Below are positions 34,401 to 47,085 of a stretch of 64,000 nt of DNA, piece by piece (position 1 is the stretch's first letter; each line of letters opens with the position of its first letter). The DNA lies in the NCBI RefSeq assembly GCF_029407905.1, contig NC_073643.1, forward strand, positions 31,896,001-31,960,000. The letters run 5' to 3'. Source of the DNA: Bubalus kerabau (lineage: Eukaryota; Chordata; Mammalia; Artiodactyla; Bovidae). A program made the position numbers and the translations under genes. A model generated the notes under the pieces. That model saw only the letters and a list, made by a program, of their open reading frames with translations, ran no database searches and was not told where the DNA came from.

Positions 34401-35334
34401 TCTCCAAAACAACTGTGCCAACAAGGAAAATGTTGAATTTTTCATCAGCTGCCCAATGCTGAGAGTTACTAGGCAATCCGTTCATTCATGACCAGATGTT
34501 CAGTGTGGTAACGCTCTGCAGTTAACTTGAACCCTGTGGCCTGTTTACCATTGGCTACAAGGACATTGGCAGCAAGCTGGCATTGGAGAATTGAGGCCCG
34601 TACAAGCAAAAGACCGAAGTGTGTGTCTGTGGCTTCCTGGTTTTCACCAGCGACCAGACAAGGTAGGGAGTGATGAAAGAAAGGGACGCCATCACATCAA
34701 TCATTCTGGAGGCAAGGAGTATTTGCTGTAGGATTGTGTCCTGGGGGAACAGTTGGCAAAATCTTATTCTCCTTTTTATTTGGGAAGAAAGGCGGTCTTT
34801 GTTTAGTTGGATAGTTTTTTTTTTTTTTTTTTTCAACCTGTGTCTAAACCATCAAACTTTTTGTGGTGGGGGCAGTAGGCGTGGGTGGTTAAGACAGTAA
34901 GAAAAAGGTTTCTAATTTTAAACTAGAGGAAGTCAATAAAAGTTGAGTCTTAATATTGAAACCTTACGAGGTCCAATCTGGAATTGGAAATATGTGATAT
35001 TTTTGCCCTGGGTAAACTTTATTTTTATATGTGGGGAATATTTAGATCTTCCATTCATACAGAGTCACCATTTCCTTTATATACATGTTTTGAGCCCATG
35101 ACATTTTTGTGAACTATTTTAAGTCATAGTGTTTGGGGGAAGACGGGACTTAGATAAAGGAGTTTTGGAAAAAACAATATAATTTTCCACCTTGAAAAGG
35201 ATTCTTCCTGAAAATGATGAACTGTGTTTGATTCTGAATGTGAGCATGCCAGGCACAGGGAGGCAGAATTTCATAACATATAGTTTTGTCTCAGATAGAG
35301 GACTTTTCATCCCACCTCCATGGCACTGCACGGT
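31441..35334. other. Repeat-poor AT-rich unique block (part 1)
   Basis: Nearly 4 kb without a recognisable SINE, BovB, L1 or L2. No coding region is supported. Frames such as 33923-34243 (+) and 34555-34836 (-) are without domains. A T17 run lies at 34818-34834. Confidence 0.55.
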
Positions 35335-35412
35335 GATTTATTGTAGTAAAATATGCAGGACATGAAATTGACCATTTTAAGGGACTGCACTGTAGTTTAA
35401 AGTGTTAGTTCA
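35335..35412 (-). mobile_element. L1M-like short fragment, antisense
   Basis: 'tttattgtagtaaaatatgc' and 'aaattgaccattttaaggga' match a conserved antisense phrase in old L1 3' regions. Only about 78 bp, so the family is tentative. Confidence 0.45.
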
Positions 35413-38400
35413 AAGCTGTGTGGGGAAAGAAAAGTGGTTTTCTTATTTAGCCATTTTTACTTTGGGAGTCAAACAGTGCCATCCCAACAAGAAGATGGCC
35501 TTTGTTTCCATGAAGAGAAAGTCATCATGAAATAAACCTTTTGCCTTTTGGAGACTTGTGCTGTTTTCTCTTCCTGTAGAATTCCTGATCGCCTGGTACA
35601 TCCTTAGTGACACCAATCCGTCAGGACACAAAGGGAACTTGGAGGGTCTTCGGAGCAGCAGAACCCTTGCAGTAACGATGTTTGCTTTGGCAGAGCCTCT
35701 GCCTTTGGTTTATAGGGCTATAGTCAACACTTCCTTTGCATTTCCTGCTTGCAGAGAAAGCTGGTTACATGTTGCGCTGAGATATGGAAATTTCTCAGTA
35801 CTCTGTTTAAACCTGCATCTCACTAGCCCTTCAAATCACACCGAGCGAGTCTGTGTTTCATTTGTCTGGCTGATTTTTTCCCCCTTTTCTTTCTGAAAAG
35901 TCCCTTGGCTTGTTGACTTGGAAAAACCAGGTTTTGAATTACAGCAGGTACTGATGTCGGGCTGCCGGGCTGCGCTGTTTTCTGGGATGCTAAGTTGCTG
36001 ATAGAAAAGCGAGAACCAGTTTACAGTAGCTCTGACACCACTGTTACCTTTCTTCAGTCCTCTCCAGCTGCTCTCAGCCCTTCGGATGCCTTTGCCGTGC
36101 ACACAGTTTGTTCTTGGGTGTGAAAGCAAACAGTATTTGAGTTGGCAGCAACTTCTCTTTCAGTGGAGTTTGCTGCCTCGGCAAGAAACCGCAGCGTGAG
36201 CTTTCTGCTGCTGAAGGTTTCCACTGGCAGGATGGCCTTTTCCCACATTTCCTTGGTTTAAGGAAACAGATTTCTGAACTTTTTTTTTTTAAAGACAAAA
36301 TGCCAACATTTAACAGCTGGAGTTAGTATATAGTTTATGGTTTTCACTTTATGTTCTTGTGGATGTATCAAAATTAAAAATCTGCAATTATTGTTAAATT
36401 ATGCAAGGTTTTGCAAAAAGAGTGATTAAAAATAGACTCGCTGTTACGAGGAATTCAAGAAAGTCATTGTTACCCAAACAGGTATTCTCAATTATTCTAT
36501 CTTTAATGGTTTTTAATTGTTATAATTTACTCATATTCTATTACATCTCTCAGAGATGTTTCTGAAAGCTCTTTGTTTTTCCTTTAGGAACAAGTAGGAG
36601 TTTGTTCATTTGAACCTCTTCAACTTTTTTCCCCCCTCCAAATTTTATTTTTGCTTTTTTATTTTTATTTTTTTTTAACATGTCAGTGTTAATCCTCACT
36701 TTAAGTAACCCTTCTTGTCATAGTGGTTTTGTCTGGAGAATCTTAACTGTGAGAGCAAAGCAGACAGACCCGCTGCGTGTCAAGGTGATACCTTTGTCAC
36801 TGAGTACTCGTGTGCCACTCAAGGAAGTTATCCAGGTCTTTGTTACACCAGAGAAACTACCTTTTAGACCAGTGTTGGTTTGGGTTTTGTATATTCCTTT
36901 TAGGAACAATTTATAGCCACACCTTACAGACTTAATATATATATTCCTCCTTGACTGGAGGCCTTGCTACATTGGTAAAATATCAGAATCAGGAAACGAA
37001 TGCAGTCAACCAATTAAAAAAAAAAATGACTGAATGTAGCCTCCAGATAGGTAGTATTTTCGTCCTATCAGTATCTAGAGACTGGTGGTTTTGTTATTTC
37101 TTTTTCTGTGGATAGAGGCGGAGATTCTGAGAAGCTTTATTAAATCTCCAAAAGCCATGCCTTTAATGAAAAAGTGGCTCTAACATACGTGTTTTCCTGA
37201 TTTCTCAGAAAATAAAATAGGAAGTGAGAAAGCCATCGTCCTTGGTACACTGTAAAACTCTTAAGACCATTTGATCTACATGTTAGATTTAAGATCAGAA
37301 CATTAGCTGTGATAAATAACAGGGGCAAAATTTTTCTTTTCTTTTCAAGGATGGTGGCAGTTAATCATTTTTATCTGCCCGCTTTGTAGACTTGATTAGA
37401 TTTATTATGCATGCCGCATGTTTATGGCATTTTTTCTCCCTGGAGGACCCTTGAGAGCATCTTAAGTGTCAACTGTTACCTTGTACTTTAAGAAACTTTA
37501 ATTTTTAATTTTAAAAAAGGCATAATAGTCTATCAGTTATAAAAAAAAAATGCCAGTGTTATAAAAAATTGTCACGTAAAAGGAAAATTTGCAGTTGTGT
37601 TCTACTAAACACTTGAGTTTTTTATTGCTTATGTAGTGCTACACGTTTAGGGTGGATTTAGAGAATGCACATTTTTAAAAACATTTCACCTGAAACCCAT
37701 AAGGGAGAGCCGTCAGACATACACTCAACTGTGATTTTCTTTATTACTGGAAAGTCATGCATGTAGTTTGCAAATCACTAGTAGGTAAGACAATCACGAT
37801 GTGCATCACTTCATCAACAGCCAAACACTAAGGCTGCTTCAAAAGTCAGGCAGTCGAAAGCTGCATTTTAGAACAACACACTCTTTTTTAGCTTACTGGC
37901 ACTCAGAATGGATATGAAATCTGTTAAATATAGAGGCAATTCTTTAAATAAGGCCGACAGTTAAAATTGGGAAGTAGGAGAATTAGATTGGAAATGATTT
38001 ACGATGAGTCTACAGGACATTCAAAAAATAAAGTTAGCAAAGGAAATCCACTGGCTGTATTGGCTACATTACAGCAAAGGATTTTTACTTTTCCTCCCTT
38101 TTGAATTGGCCGGGTATATAGGCAATGCAGAGAAACAGACTTTCAGGCGGAAAAATTGACAGCATTTTTCTTTTTACTGTATGTTCTGGCATTGGTTTGG
38201 TATTGGCATTATAAGTCTTTGACTATAACTAAGTCAGTTTCTTGTTTTGACAGTTACAAACTTTTCAACAACAGAGAACCACCCATTCTCTTAAGAGTAT
38301 GCAATGTTGAAATAAATAGAAGCTGGATTGAACAGCAGCTTTGTTTTTGTCATGCATCATGAACATGTGGGTCCTTAAAAAAAATACCATTTGAAGATGA

Positions 38401-39284
38401 CGTGGGTGTGGTTATTGAGCTTGTAATGTATAATAATCACAGATGCATAGGTCACTTTTAAAAATTGGTATGTATTTGTTCATAATCCTCTAGAAGAAGT
38501 TTATACATTTCTGTGGAACAAACTATGAATTCAGAGAAGACAGATTAGAGGCAGTGTTAAATCCTTTAGGTATGAAACCGTTCCAATGACAGCTAAAATT
38601 TGTTCTTATGGTGGCTTATTAAAGCCTTTAAAATTCTTATTTATAATGGGAGGAGAAAAAAGAAAATTTTAGGAATTTTAGATATAAAATCACCAATTGT
38701 TCCGACTATAGCAGTATTAAATGAACCAAGAAAAGACTGTATGCATACTAACTAGTAGTAGAGAAGTTCAAGGGGCTGAAGGTATTAAGCCGCCTTTTGA
38801 CTTCAGTGTTGTGAGAGATGCAGGATGTCTTATATGTGTGAGATGATCATTTGATTCCTTTCTCCTCTACTCTAGTCACTACTTAGATCACCAAGTGTTT
38901 AAAATTGCTATAGGAAGTTTTGAAAAAACCAAAAGTTCATACTCAAACACTGTATTTAGGAATAAAGTGCTAAGAGAAACGAGATATTTCTTTGTCCCCC
39001 TGGAGAATTTAAGTTGCAGTTTGCTAAAGATATGAATGTTAGATATTTGGGTTAAGGGAAGAGAGATGGTTTCCTGATGGATGGAAAACAGAGTGAATAA
39101 GGAACAAAGACCAAAAAGCTTGGTGCTTGAGGAGAACAACAAATAATTCCCTTTGGCTGGGACATTAGAGTTTGTAAAGGGCAAGAGAGAAAATAAGTTG
39201 GTAGTTAGCTGACACATGACCATTGAGGACTTCAAATTTATGTTAAGAAGCAAGGAATTTATTCCATAACATTAATTAATGTTA
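35413..39284. other. Repeat-poor unique block (part 2)
   Basis: No gene or clear repeat recognised. The most gene-like element is the + frame at 35558-35896 (112 codons), preceded by a pyrimidine tract ending 'tcttcctgtag' at 35578. No domain or family match is seen and it is not called coding. Frames at 36680-36916 and 38888-39253 are also unsupported. Confidence 0.5.
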
Positions 39285-39515
39285 ACAATAGCAGGCAACA
39301 TTTGCTGTAGCATCAGGCATACTGATTTACAGTTCATTATGATTTACTTCTTATAAGCATCTAAGGAAGGGTGTACTATTCTTTTCCACAGTTTACTGTA
39401 CAGATGAGATTGGGTCTTGGAAAGAATAAGCCTCCTTACCATGGGCACATAGTCGTGAGATGGAGCCAGGATTTCAAGTTGGTTCTGTTACACTCAAGGA
39501 CCAACCTTTTGAAGA
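39285..39515 (-). mobile_element. MIR SINE, antisense
   Basis: 'atgatttacttcttataagc' and 'actgtacagatgagattggg', followed by 'gtgagatggagccaggattt' and 'caagttggttctgttacact', follow antisense MIR order. Confidence 0.6.
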
Positions 39516-41737
39516 TTCTGATGACACAGCCAGTAGGGGTGACCAGGGTTTTTATGAGCACAGTCATCGCTCAGTCAGAGCTAGGCTCCAGAACAGTTCA
39601 TCTTTCGTTGTTTTATAGAATATAGTAAGGGGCCCAAATTAGAGAAAGTGGCCATATTTCTGAAGAGCCACAGTCAGAGTCTTCAGTAGGGTCATTGAAG
39701 GGACTGGGAAGGAGATGACAGGGGGATAAAAACCCCCTTGACATTTAATTGGATGAACTTGGTGTGAAAGAGATGGACAGTTGGAGAGTTGGGTGGGTGT
39801 TCCCAATAGTTGATTCTAAAAGAAGAGAGGAGGCAGACTGGACAGAGATGAGGTGAGGATTGGATGTCATTTTAAGTCCAGGTACCAATCCCAGACGGAA
39901 TTTTTCTGAAGATGATGAACAGCTGGGAAGGTAGCAGAGCTGGAGACGGAGATCCGATGCCAAAAAAGTATATACAGAGAGGCGGACTGGCTACATTCAG
40001 TGAGGGGGCTGGGAGGAGAGAAGAAAGAGTGGCTGGAGAAGGCAACCAGGAAATAAATCAGCCTCATGAGATAAAGAAAAATCCTTCTGCTCATTGAACA
40101 TGACAGATTTGTAGGCCATGCTTCAGACACATACCTATACATATTCATTTTTGTATACATATTCATGTACATATTTATATACGTATCCTTATATACATTC
40201 ATATGTATCACTGTGTGTATTTGTGTATGTATTGTGAGCATGCGCCGTGCCCTCAAGCACACAGATGCAGTACTTGGGAGCCTTTCCCACCTCCGGGTAG
40301 GCTGGGTACCCGTCTCTCCCTGGAGCTGCCCACTGGGGATGATTCAGCTCCGTGGGGCTGTGACCTGAGAGCTGGAGTTTACTTCTAGCAGGTGTGAGGT
40401 TCAGACCAACACACAGAATTTTATACCCCCCTCTCCCCAGTGCGTTCCAACTCAGAAGCCTGGCTGCTTTAAATGCTATGGTAAATGCTAAGTGATCTAT
40501 AATAGGATTTTACAGAATTCAGCAAGATTACCATTATGTTGTGAAATATGGGCTAAGAGTGTGGTCAGTAAATGTGTTAACTTTTCATGAGGGGTGATAC
40601 TTTTTCTCCTTTGAAAATCCATTCATCTGCTGAAATGTGTTTGGGAAGCTCATGACTTACATTGCTATGGCCAGAGCAGGATGGCAGTTCAGATTTTTTT
40701 TGCTTCCTTTCCTTGGGCATCTTCTTAATTTCTAACAGGGTTCACAGGGATGACTTTCAGTTCTTTATTTATTTCTTCCCCAACAGTCAACGAAATACTG
40801 TGTTACTGCTAAAGTCTGTTTGTGTTATCGATTGAAGAGTGAAGCTATGCCCTTTTTTCAAGATGCCACTTAAGTGATTCCTTTTCAGGATTCTTTAAAA
40901 TGTCACCCTGATGAAAATTGCCCTCCCACTTTAGTAAACTCAGGCTTCTTCTTCTTCATTCCTTACGTGGATTTTGACTCAAGGAACACCTTAAATTCCT
41001 AAAAGCTTGTGTGCCACCTACTCCACACACTGTGAACTTCATAAGAACCCTTTACAGATGGTGATACTCATTTTAAGAAAATAGATTTAACACAATCATG
41101 CCAGTCTTCACACAACTGTCACTTGGGATATTATCCATGTTGCTCCCAGAGGCCCCTAGTTGGCCGTGTGGCTGAGGGCTTTGTTGTGATGGTTTGAAAA
41201 GTCATTTATCAACAGAGGTCACCCTGACTTTTGAAATTCTGATAAAATTGGCTTGAGCTTTTATCTTATTCCCTGTGAGACTTCCAATGAGAATTTTTGG
41301 AGGCTTCATTTTCATGATTGATGTTGGTTTAAGAACTCTTGATAGTGTCTCTTCTCATTGCTGTGTCCTTTTCTCCTCCCAGGATTGGAAATTAGCTCCT
41401 CTCCATAATTTCGTTCCAACCTGATGCACATAGGGCATTGAACTTGAGGAACTTCTCAAAAGTTTGCATCAGAGAAATTTAGAAACAGATGTTCAGCATG
41501 CTTGTTCTTAAAACATGTTTTCCTGCTCTGAACCCATCCGTGGATAGCTTTCTGTGTCGATCATGACCTCCAAATTCGTCCTTTCTTCTCGCCTCTCATT
41601 TGTTTCGCTTTCTGTTACTGACTCATACTTCTTAAAAACAGCGACTTACTTTTCACTTTCTGTTCACCATCTCCTTCCAAGTTGGGTAATTTGGAACTTT
41701 GTTTTCTGCATTTCAAGTAGTGTATCAAGAAGGACTG
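39516..41737. other. Unique non-coding sequence with TA/CA-rich patch
   Basis: No gene recognised. 40125-40230 is low-complexity (TATACATAT-type). The 131-codon minus frame at 39867-40262 runs through this tract and is rejected. Confidence 0.5.
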
Positions 41738-42011
41738 CTGACCGCATGGATGTACCTAGAGATTGTCATACTGAAAGAAATAGACGAGACAAATATCATA
41801 TGATACTGCTTACATGTGAAATCTAAAACAAGGCTACAAAGGAACTTATCTATAAAGCAGAAATAGACATATGGATGTAAGAAACAAGCTCATGTTTACC
41901 AGGGGGTAATTTGGGGACAAATTGACATATACATACTACTGTATATAAACTAGATCACTAATAAAGACCTACTGTATAGCACAGGGAACTCTATTCAGTA
42001 CTCTGTAATGG
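41738..42011 (+). mobile_element. L1 LINE 3' UTR, left piece (split by BovB)
   Basis: 'catggatgtacctagagatt', 'atcatatgatactgcttaca', 'aagacctactgtatagcaca' and 'gggaactctattcagtactc' are in the order of the cetartiodactyl L1 3' UTR. It stops at 'gtaatggc' and resumes after the BovB at 43697. Confidence 0.88.
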
Positions 42012-42012
42012 C

Positions 42013-42047
<35 letters not shown>

Positions 42048-42072
42048 TACATACATACATACACACACACAG
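42012..42072. repeat. (TA)n(CA)n(CATA)n compound microsatellite at BovB 5' junction
   Basis: About 11 AT units, about 7 AC units and four ATAC units, directly between the L1 target sequence and the truncated BovB 5' end. The L1 target itself reads tatat here, so the tract probably grew from the duplicated target sequence. Confidence 0.93.
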
Positions 42073-43696
42073 ACAAGGATGGGCATGATAAAGAACAGAA
42101 ACTATATGGACCTAACAGAAGCAGAAGAGATTAAGAGATGATAAGAATACACAGAACTTTACAAAAAAGGTCTTAATGACCCAGATAACCACAATGGTGT
42201 GGTCACTCACCTAGAACTAGACATCCTGGAATGTGAAGTCAAGTGGGCCTTAGGAAGCGTTACTATGAACAAAGATAGTGGCAGTGATGAAATTCCAGCC
42301 GAGCTACTTAAAATCCTAAAAGATGATGCTGTGAAAGTGCTGCACTCAACATGTCAGCAAATTTGGGAAACTCAGCGGTGGCCATAGAACTGGAAAAGGT
42401 CAGTTTTCATTCCAATCCCAAAGAATGGCAATGCCAGAGAATGTTCAGACTACCATACAGTCATGCTCATTTCACATGCTAGTAAGGTTATGCTCAAAAT
42501 CCTTCAAGCTAGGCTTCAACAGTATGTCAACCGAGAACTTCCATATGTGCAAGCTGGGTTTAGAAAAGGCAGAGGAACCAGAGATCAAATTGCCAGCACT
42601 TGTTGGATCATGGGGAAAGCAAGGGAATTCGAGAAAAAACATCTACTTCTGCTTCATTGACTACACTAAAGCCTTTGTGTGAATCACGTCAAACTCTGGA
42701 AAATTCTTACAGAAATGGGAATACCAGACCACCTTACCTGTCTCTAAGAAACTTACACATCAAGAAGCAACAGTTAGAACTGGACATGGAACATCAGACT
42801 GGTTGAAAATTGGGAAAGGAGTACATCAAGGCTGTATGTTGTCACCCTGCTTATTTAACTTATATGCAGAGTACATCATGAGAAACACGGGGCTGGATGA
42901 AGCACAAGCTGGAATCAAGATTGCTGGGAGAAATATCAATAACCTCAGATATGCAGATGACACTACCTTAATGGCAGAAAGTGAAGAGGAGCTAAAGAGC
43001 TTCTTGTTGAGAGTGAAAGAGGAGAGTGAAAAAACTGACTTAAAACTTAACATTCAGAAAACTAAGATCATGGCATCCAGTCCCATCACTTTATGGCAAA
43101 TAGAAGGGGAAAATGTGGAAACGGTGACAGATTTTCTTTTCTTGGTCTCCAAAATTACTGCGGACAGTGACTGCAGGCATGAAATTAAAAGATGCTTGCT
43201 CCTTGTAAGGAAATTTGAGATAAACCTAGACAGTGTGTTAAACATCACTTGCTGACAAAGGTCCCTCTAGTCAAAGCTATGGTTTTTCCAGTAGTCATGT
43301 ACGAATGTGAGAGTGGGACCATAAAGAAGGCTGAGGGCCAAAGAATTGATGTTTTTGAATTGTGGTGCTTAGGAAGATTCTTAAGAGTCCCTTGGACCGT
43401 GAGATGAAACTAGTCAATCATAAAGGAAATCAACGCTGAATATTCATTGGAAAGACTGATGCTGAAGCTGAAGCTGCAATACTTTGGCCACCTGATGCGA
43501 AGAGCCGACTCATTGGAAAAGACTGTTACTGGGAAAGATTGAAGGTAAAAGGAGAAGGGGGCGGTAGAGGATGAAATGGTTAGATAGCATCACAGAATGA
43601 ATGGACATGAATTTGAGCAAACTCCAGGAGACGGTGGACGACAGGGCAGACGGGTGGGTTCACAAAGAGCTGGACACAACTTAGTGACTAAACAAC
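42073..43696 (+). mobile_element. BovB LINE, 5'-truncated, sense, inserted in L1 3' UTR
   Basis: The only sense BovB in the window. It begins inside the region before the finger domain ('gaacagaaactatatggacc') and ends with the BovB terminus 'cacaacttagtgactaaac' and an (aac)n tail at 43690-43700. The L1 3' UTR phrase 'aatggcctatat' follows at once, and a copy beginning 'aatggc-atatat' precedes it, which is the TSD. Confidence 0.96.
42109..43680 (+). pseudogene. BovB reverse transcriptase, frameshifted remnant
   Basis: RTE reverse transcriptase pieces: 42199-42387 (GSDEIPAELLKILKDD finger), 42463-42660 (RLQQYVNRELP and GFRKGRGTRDQ), 42803-43255 (HQGCMLSPCLFNLY, YADD intact at 42950-42961, then LNIQKTKIMASSPITLW). 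A frame change near 42460, a disturbed FCFIDYTKAF region near 42660 and loss of frame after 43255 inactivate it. The endonuclease domain is missing. A C-terminal basic region can still be traced to about 43650. Confidence 0.92.
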
Positions 43697-43835
43697 AACA
43701 ATGGCCTATATGGGAGAAGATTCTAAAAAAGAGTGGATGTATGTGTATGTATAATAGATTCACTTTGCTATACCCCTGAAACTAACCCAATATTTGAAAT
43801 CAGCTATACTCCTATAATAATTTTATAAAAAAGAA
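43697..43835 (+). mobile_element. L1 LINE 3' UTR, right piece
   Basis: 'ggcctatatgggagaagatt', 'ttcactttgctatacccctg', 'aaactaacccaatatttgaa' and the terminal 'tcctataataattttataaa' complete the L1 3' end after the BovB interruption. The A-rich end at 43826-43850 is its tail. Confidence 0.88.
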
Positions 43836-46741
43836 AAAGAAGACCTAGATGAGGAAAAAAAAGACTGCTGTGTTGGTTGACTGGTAAAAGGGTCATCTTT
43901 TCACATCTACTTGTGCATCGACAGAACTTCCTTTTCTCCCTCCTCCCTCTCCTTTACATGTAGCATCACTGAGACTACTTTGCATAGAGAGAGACATATT
44001 AGACGTTTATTACAATTCTGGCCCTACCCATCCAACTCTAGTCTTTTCAGTTTCTCCCCTTTACGAAGCCAAAGAAACAGGTTACGTCTTGAATTGCGTA
44101 GAGGCCTTCAAAGTGTAGGCCCTAAATACTAGTATCTTCTCATTGAAAATTTTTTTCTTAAACTAGATCAGCAGTCTGTCTCTCAATCCTAGGGCAGTAA
44201 AACAAAATCTCAGCCTTACAAACACGTAGTTTATAGGAATACTTAATAGCATTTTATTTGTTCCTTTGATCATTTCATCTTATTTGTAATGTCTGCCACC
44301 CATCTGCCATTCTTAAAATGCATCTTCTGAGTTAATGAATTTTCTCTTTTCCCCTGAAAGTGAAGGCTGTTAGTGAAATGGTTAAGTGATGCCTTTTGCT
44401 GCAGAGCTAGCTGGAAGCATTTGCGGTCATTGAGCCACCTCTCCTCATGTCACTTCACCCTAATTGTGTCAGCCAGCATGGCCATCTTATAATTAGATGA
44501 GAAACATCAGGCCATTTCCCAATGTTGTTATCTTTTGTAGTTTTCATGGCAATGTGCCCGACCTGGTGTTACAAAAACTCTGAAAAATATCCACCACCCT
44601 TAAAAAGCACAATTACTGATTATTTCACACTTTCTGATACCTGCATCTTTTAATAAATCTTTCACTGGAGCAGTAGTTCCCAATGCCTGGTACCTTAGAA
44701 TTCCAGGGTTTTAGGAAATCTAAATGTGAAGTGTTTTCAGGATTTAAGCTAGTAGGATTTTGGTTGTAAGCAACAGAAAGTCCAGTTCGGGCAGCTTCAG
44801 CAGTGTCATTGGCAAGTCCTTGGTGGACTGCCGGAAAGATTTGATTCGGCTCGTTGCTCTGTTTTCCTCTGTGAAGCTAGTTTATCTTCAGACTCATCCT
44901 ATGTGTAGTCATAGGACAGTTCCTAACAATTGCTGGGCTGTAGATTTTCTTGACCAAGCCAAGCAAAGGTGAGTCTTAAGCTTTTTGAAAAGATTCTTGA
45001 ACTCTAATTGGATGAATTTCCAGCACATTCTACTTTCCTGATGGCCAGGGATATGGGATGTGTTAATATCCTAGGTAATATTTTTCCATTACTGGAGCTG
45101 GGTGTTGTCAACCTCCTCAGAAACCTATGACTCCTCACTGTCCCTTGGTCCTGTGTGAGAGGGGTTTGAAGAAAAGATGCTGGGCCCACAGCTTCAAATG
45201 TAAAGCTCAGTGAGCTGTTTTTTATGTTTCAAAAGACCTAAAGTTGATTCAGTACTTTTCATGAGAAAGAACTTCAGGCGTTAAGCAAAATGTCAAGTTC
45301 CTTTGGCTTTTGGCCATGCATGCTGTAATCAGTGAGCTCTGATTGGCAGTTTGGTAGATACTCTGTCTTAACTCTTAACAAATAAATATTAGTTGGTAAG
45401 ATCTTCTGAAACTTTGTGGAGGTGAAAGTGCTTTAGAACTTGATAAAGTAGTTCATTGTGGTTAAAAAAGAATTTGGAAACTTTACCCTTCTGAGTTGAT
45501 AGATAATAGATTGAACGAGTTTGTAATCCACCTAAGAAGTGATGACCAGTTGGAATGCTACGCAGATATGGGGGAAAAAAAGTGACCTCTAGTTGTACTA
45601 GTTTTATTTCTATAATTTAAAATTTAGCCTTTCAAGTTTTTCTTTCCAGATATAGAAAGTTCTGTGTTTTACTAGCATGTTTTTTAAAAACATTAATCAT
45701 ATGGAAAGAAAGAGATGATGAATTTTAACACTGCTGTGATAGAGTCCATGACTCAGCAATAGAAATTATTGTTGGTGGAATCACCAAAAAGCATTTCTCT
45801 CTTGGGGGAAGGTTGTTTAGTTGAAAGTCTTCAGAAGAGATGCATATTCAGTAAGAGTAATGAGAGGCAAATGCAATAATGCAAGATTGTTTTACAAAAA
45901 GAAATCTCTAAAAAGAAGATAGCCAAGTTTTTGAATAAACTTCATTGTTAAAGAGTAAACGTTGTGCTTATAAAACATTGAAGAGTGTCAAGTGTGTTGA
46001 TGGTTATGTGAACTTACTCTAAGGTGCAGGAAGTCCTCCATGCTCCATGCATCTTGGAAGTGTTTCTATCAGAGTGAAGAAAGCTATGGGAACCTTCTAA
46101 AGTCATACTGGATATTTTATCTATGCAGAGTGATCTTCTCTGTGAAGCATTTGGCCTAGCTCATGCTGAGCTGCTTGGCCTTAGCATTGCTATTGTTTTA
46201 CCTGACTTACTCAGCATTGGTTGTTTTGGACTGACTGTCTCACCCATTGCCAGACGAGGAATTCTTGGCCAGTGTGTCAGGGTCTTGTGAATGTAAAACA
46301 AGACCCTGCTGCTCCTGATGGGGATGCTGGCCGCCTCAGTGTTCTTGGGTAGCCTGCCTGACCTCCTATCCACTAGGGGTCCACAGCTCAGACTCCACTC
46401 TGACCTTAGAAAACAGATCGCTACATCTGAATATCTTATTTACATAGTCTCTAGTTTTGTATCCCAACCCTCCTGACTGCACCCATCTTCTTGGTTTATT
46501 ATTTTTCAAACTTCTTTGCTTTTCACAGGCATTTTTCATGACTTGGCTTCTGGTTTCCCTGATTTTGATCTAAATACCACCTATATTTTATGAGCTTTAA
46601 CTTCTTTCTTTTGCTGGAATATAGATGAGTTTGTTTTAAAAGGAGATTTTACATCATCCCTTTAAACAAACGGTGGTATCAGTTGCCAGAGTTCAATGGT
46701 AACCTAAAATAACTACTATGAAGGTAAAACGGTAGTACACA
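43836..46741. other. Unique non-coding sequence, possible decayed old repeat
   Basis: No gene recognised. The part at about 44750-44970 ('ttttggttgtaagcaacaga') recalls an old mammalian interspersed repeat whose family I cannot name. Frames at 44760-44972 and 46161-46373 are unsupported. Confidence 0.45.
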
Positions 46742-47082
46742 CAGGAGTTGGCAAACCTTTTCTGTAAGGGACCAAGTAGTAAATATTTTCAGCTTCACAG
46801 GCCTTATGGTCTTTTTTGCACCTGCTTACCTCCACTGTAACCCCAGATCAGCAAGGAAACAACACATAAATGAGTAGGCATAATTGTGTTACAATAAAAT
46901 TTTATTTTTGTACATCAAAATTTGATTGTCATAATTTTTTCATTTTTTGGAATAATATTCTTCTTTTGATTTTTCCCCCCCCCCAAAGCCTTTAAAATAT
47001 AAAATGTCTTCTTATCTCATGCGCTTTACAAAAATCAGCAACAGGCCAGGTTTGCCCACGGACCATCATTTGCTGATCCCTG
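46742..47082 (+). mobile_element. hAT-type MITE (MER3/MER58-like), sense
   Basis: It starts 'caggagttggcaaacctttt' and ends 'catttgctgatccctg', near-complementary 14-16-bp termini typical of hAT elements. Inside are 'agtaaatattttcagcttca' and 'ttacaataaaattttatttt'. A related element in reverse orientation lies at 61659-61890. A C10 run occurs at 46975-46984. The exact family name is uncertain. Confidence 0.7.
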
Positions 47083-47085
47083 ATA

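Noticed and set aside
34818..34834. T17 run considered as the tail of an antisense retrocopy
   Set aside because: No TSD could be found and the sequence to the right is not transcript-like.
39867..40262. 131-codon minus-strand open frame
   Set aside because: Driven by a TATACATAT low-complexity tract that gives repeated MNMY-like residues.
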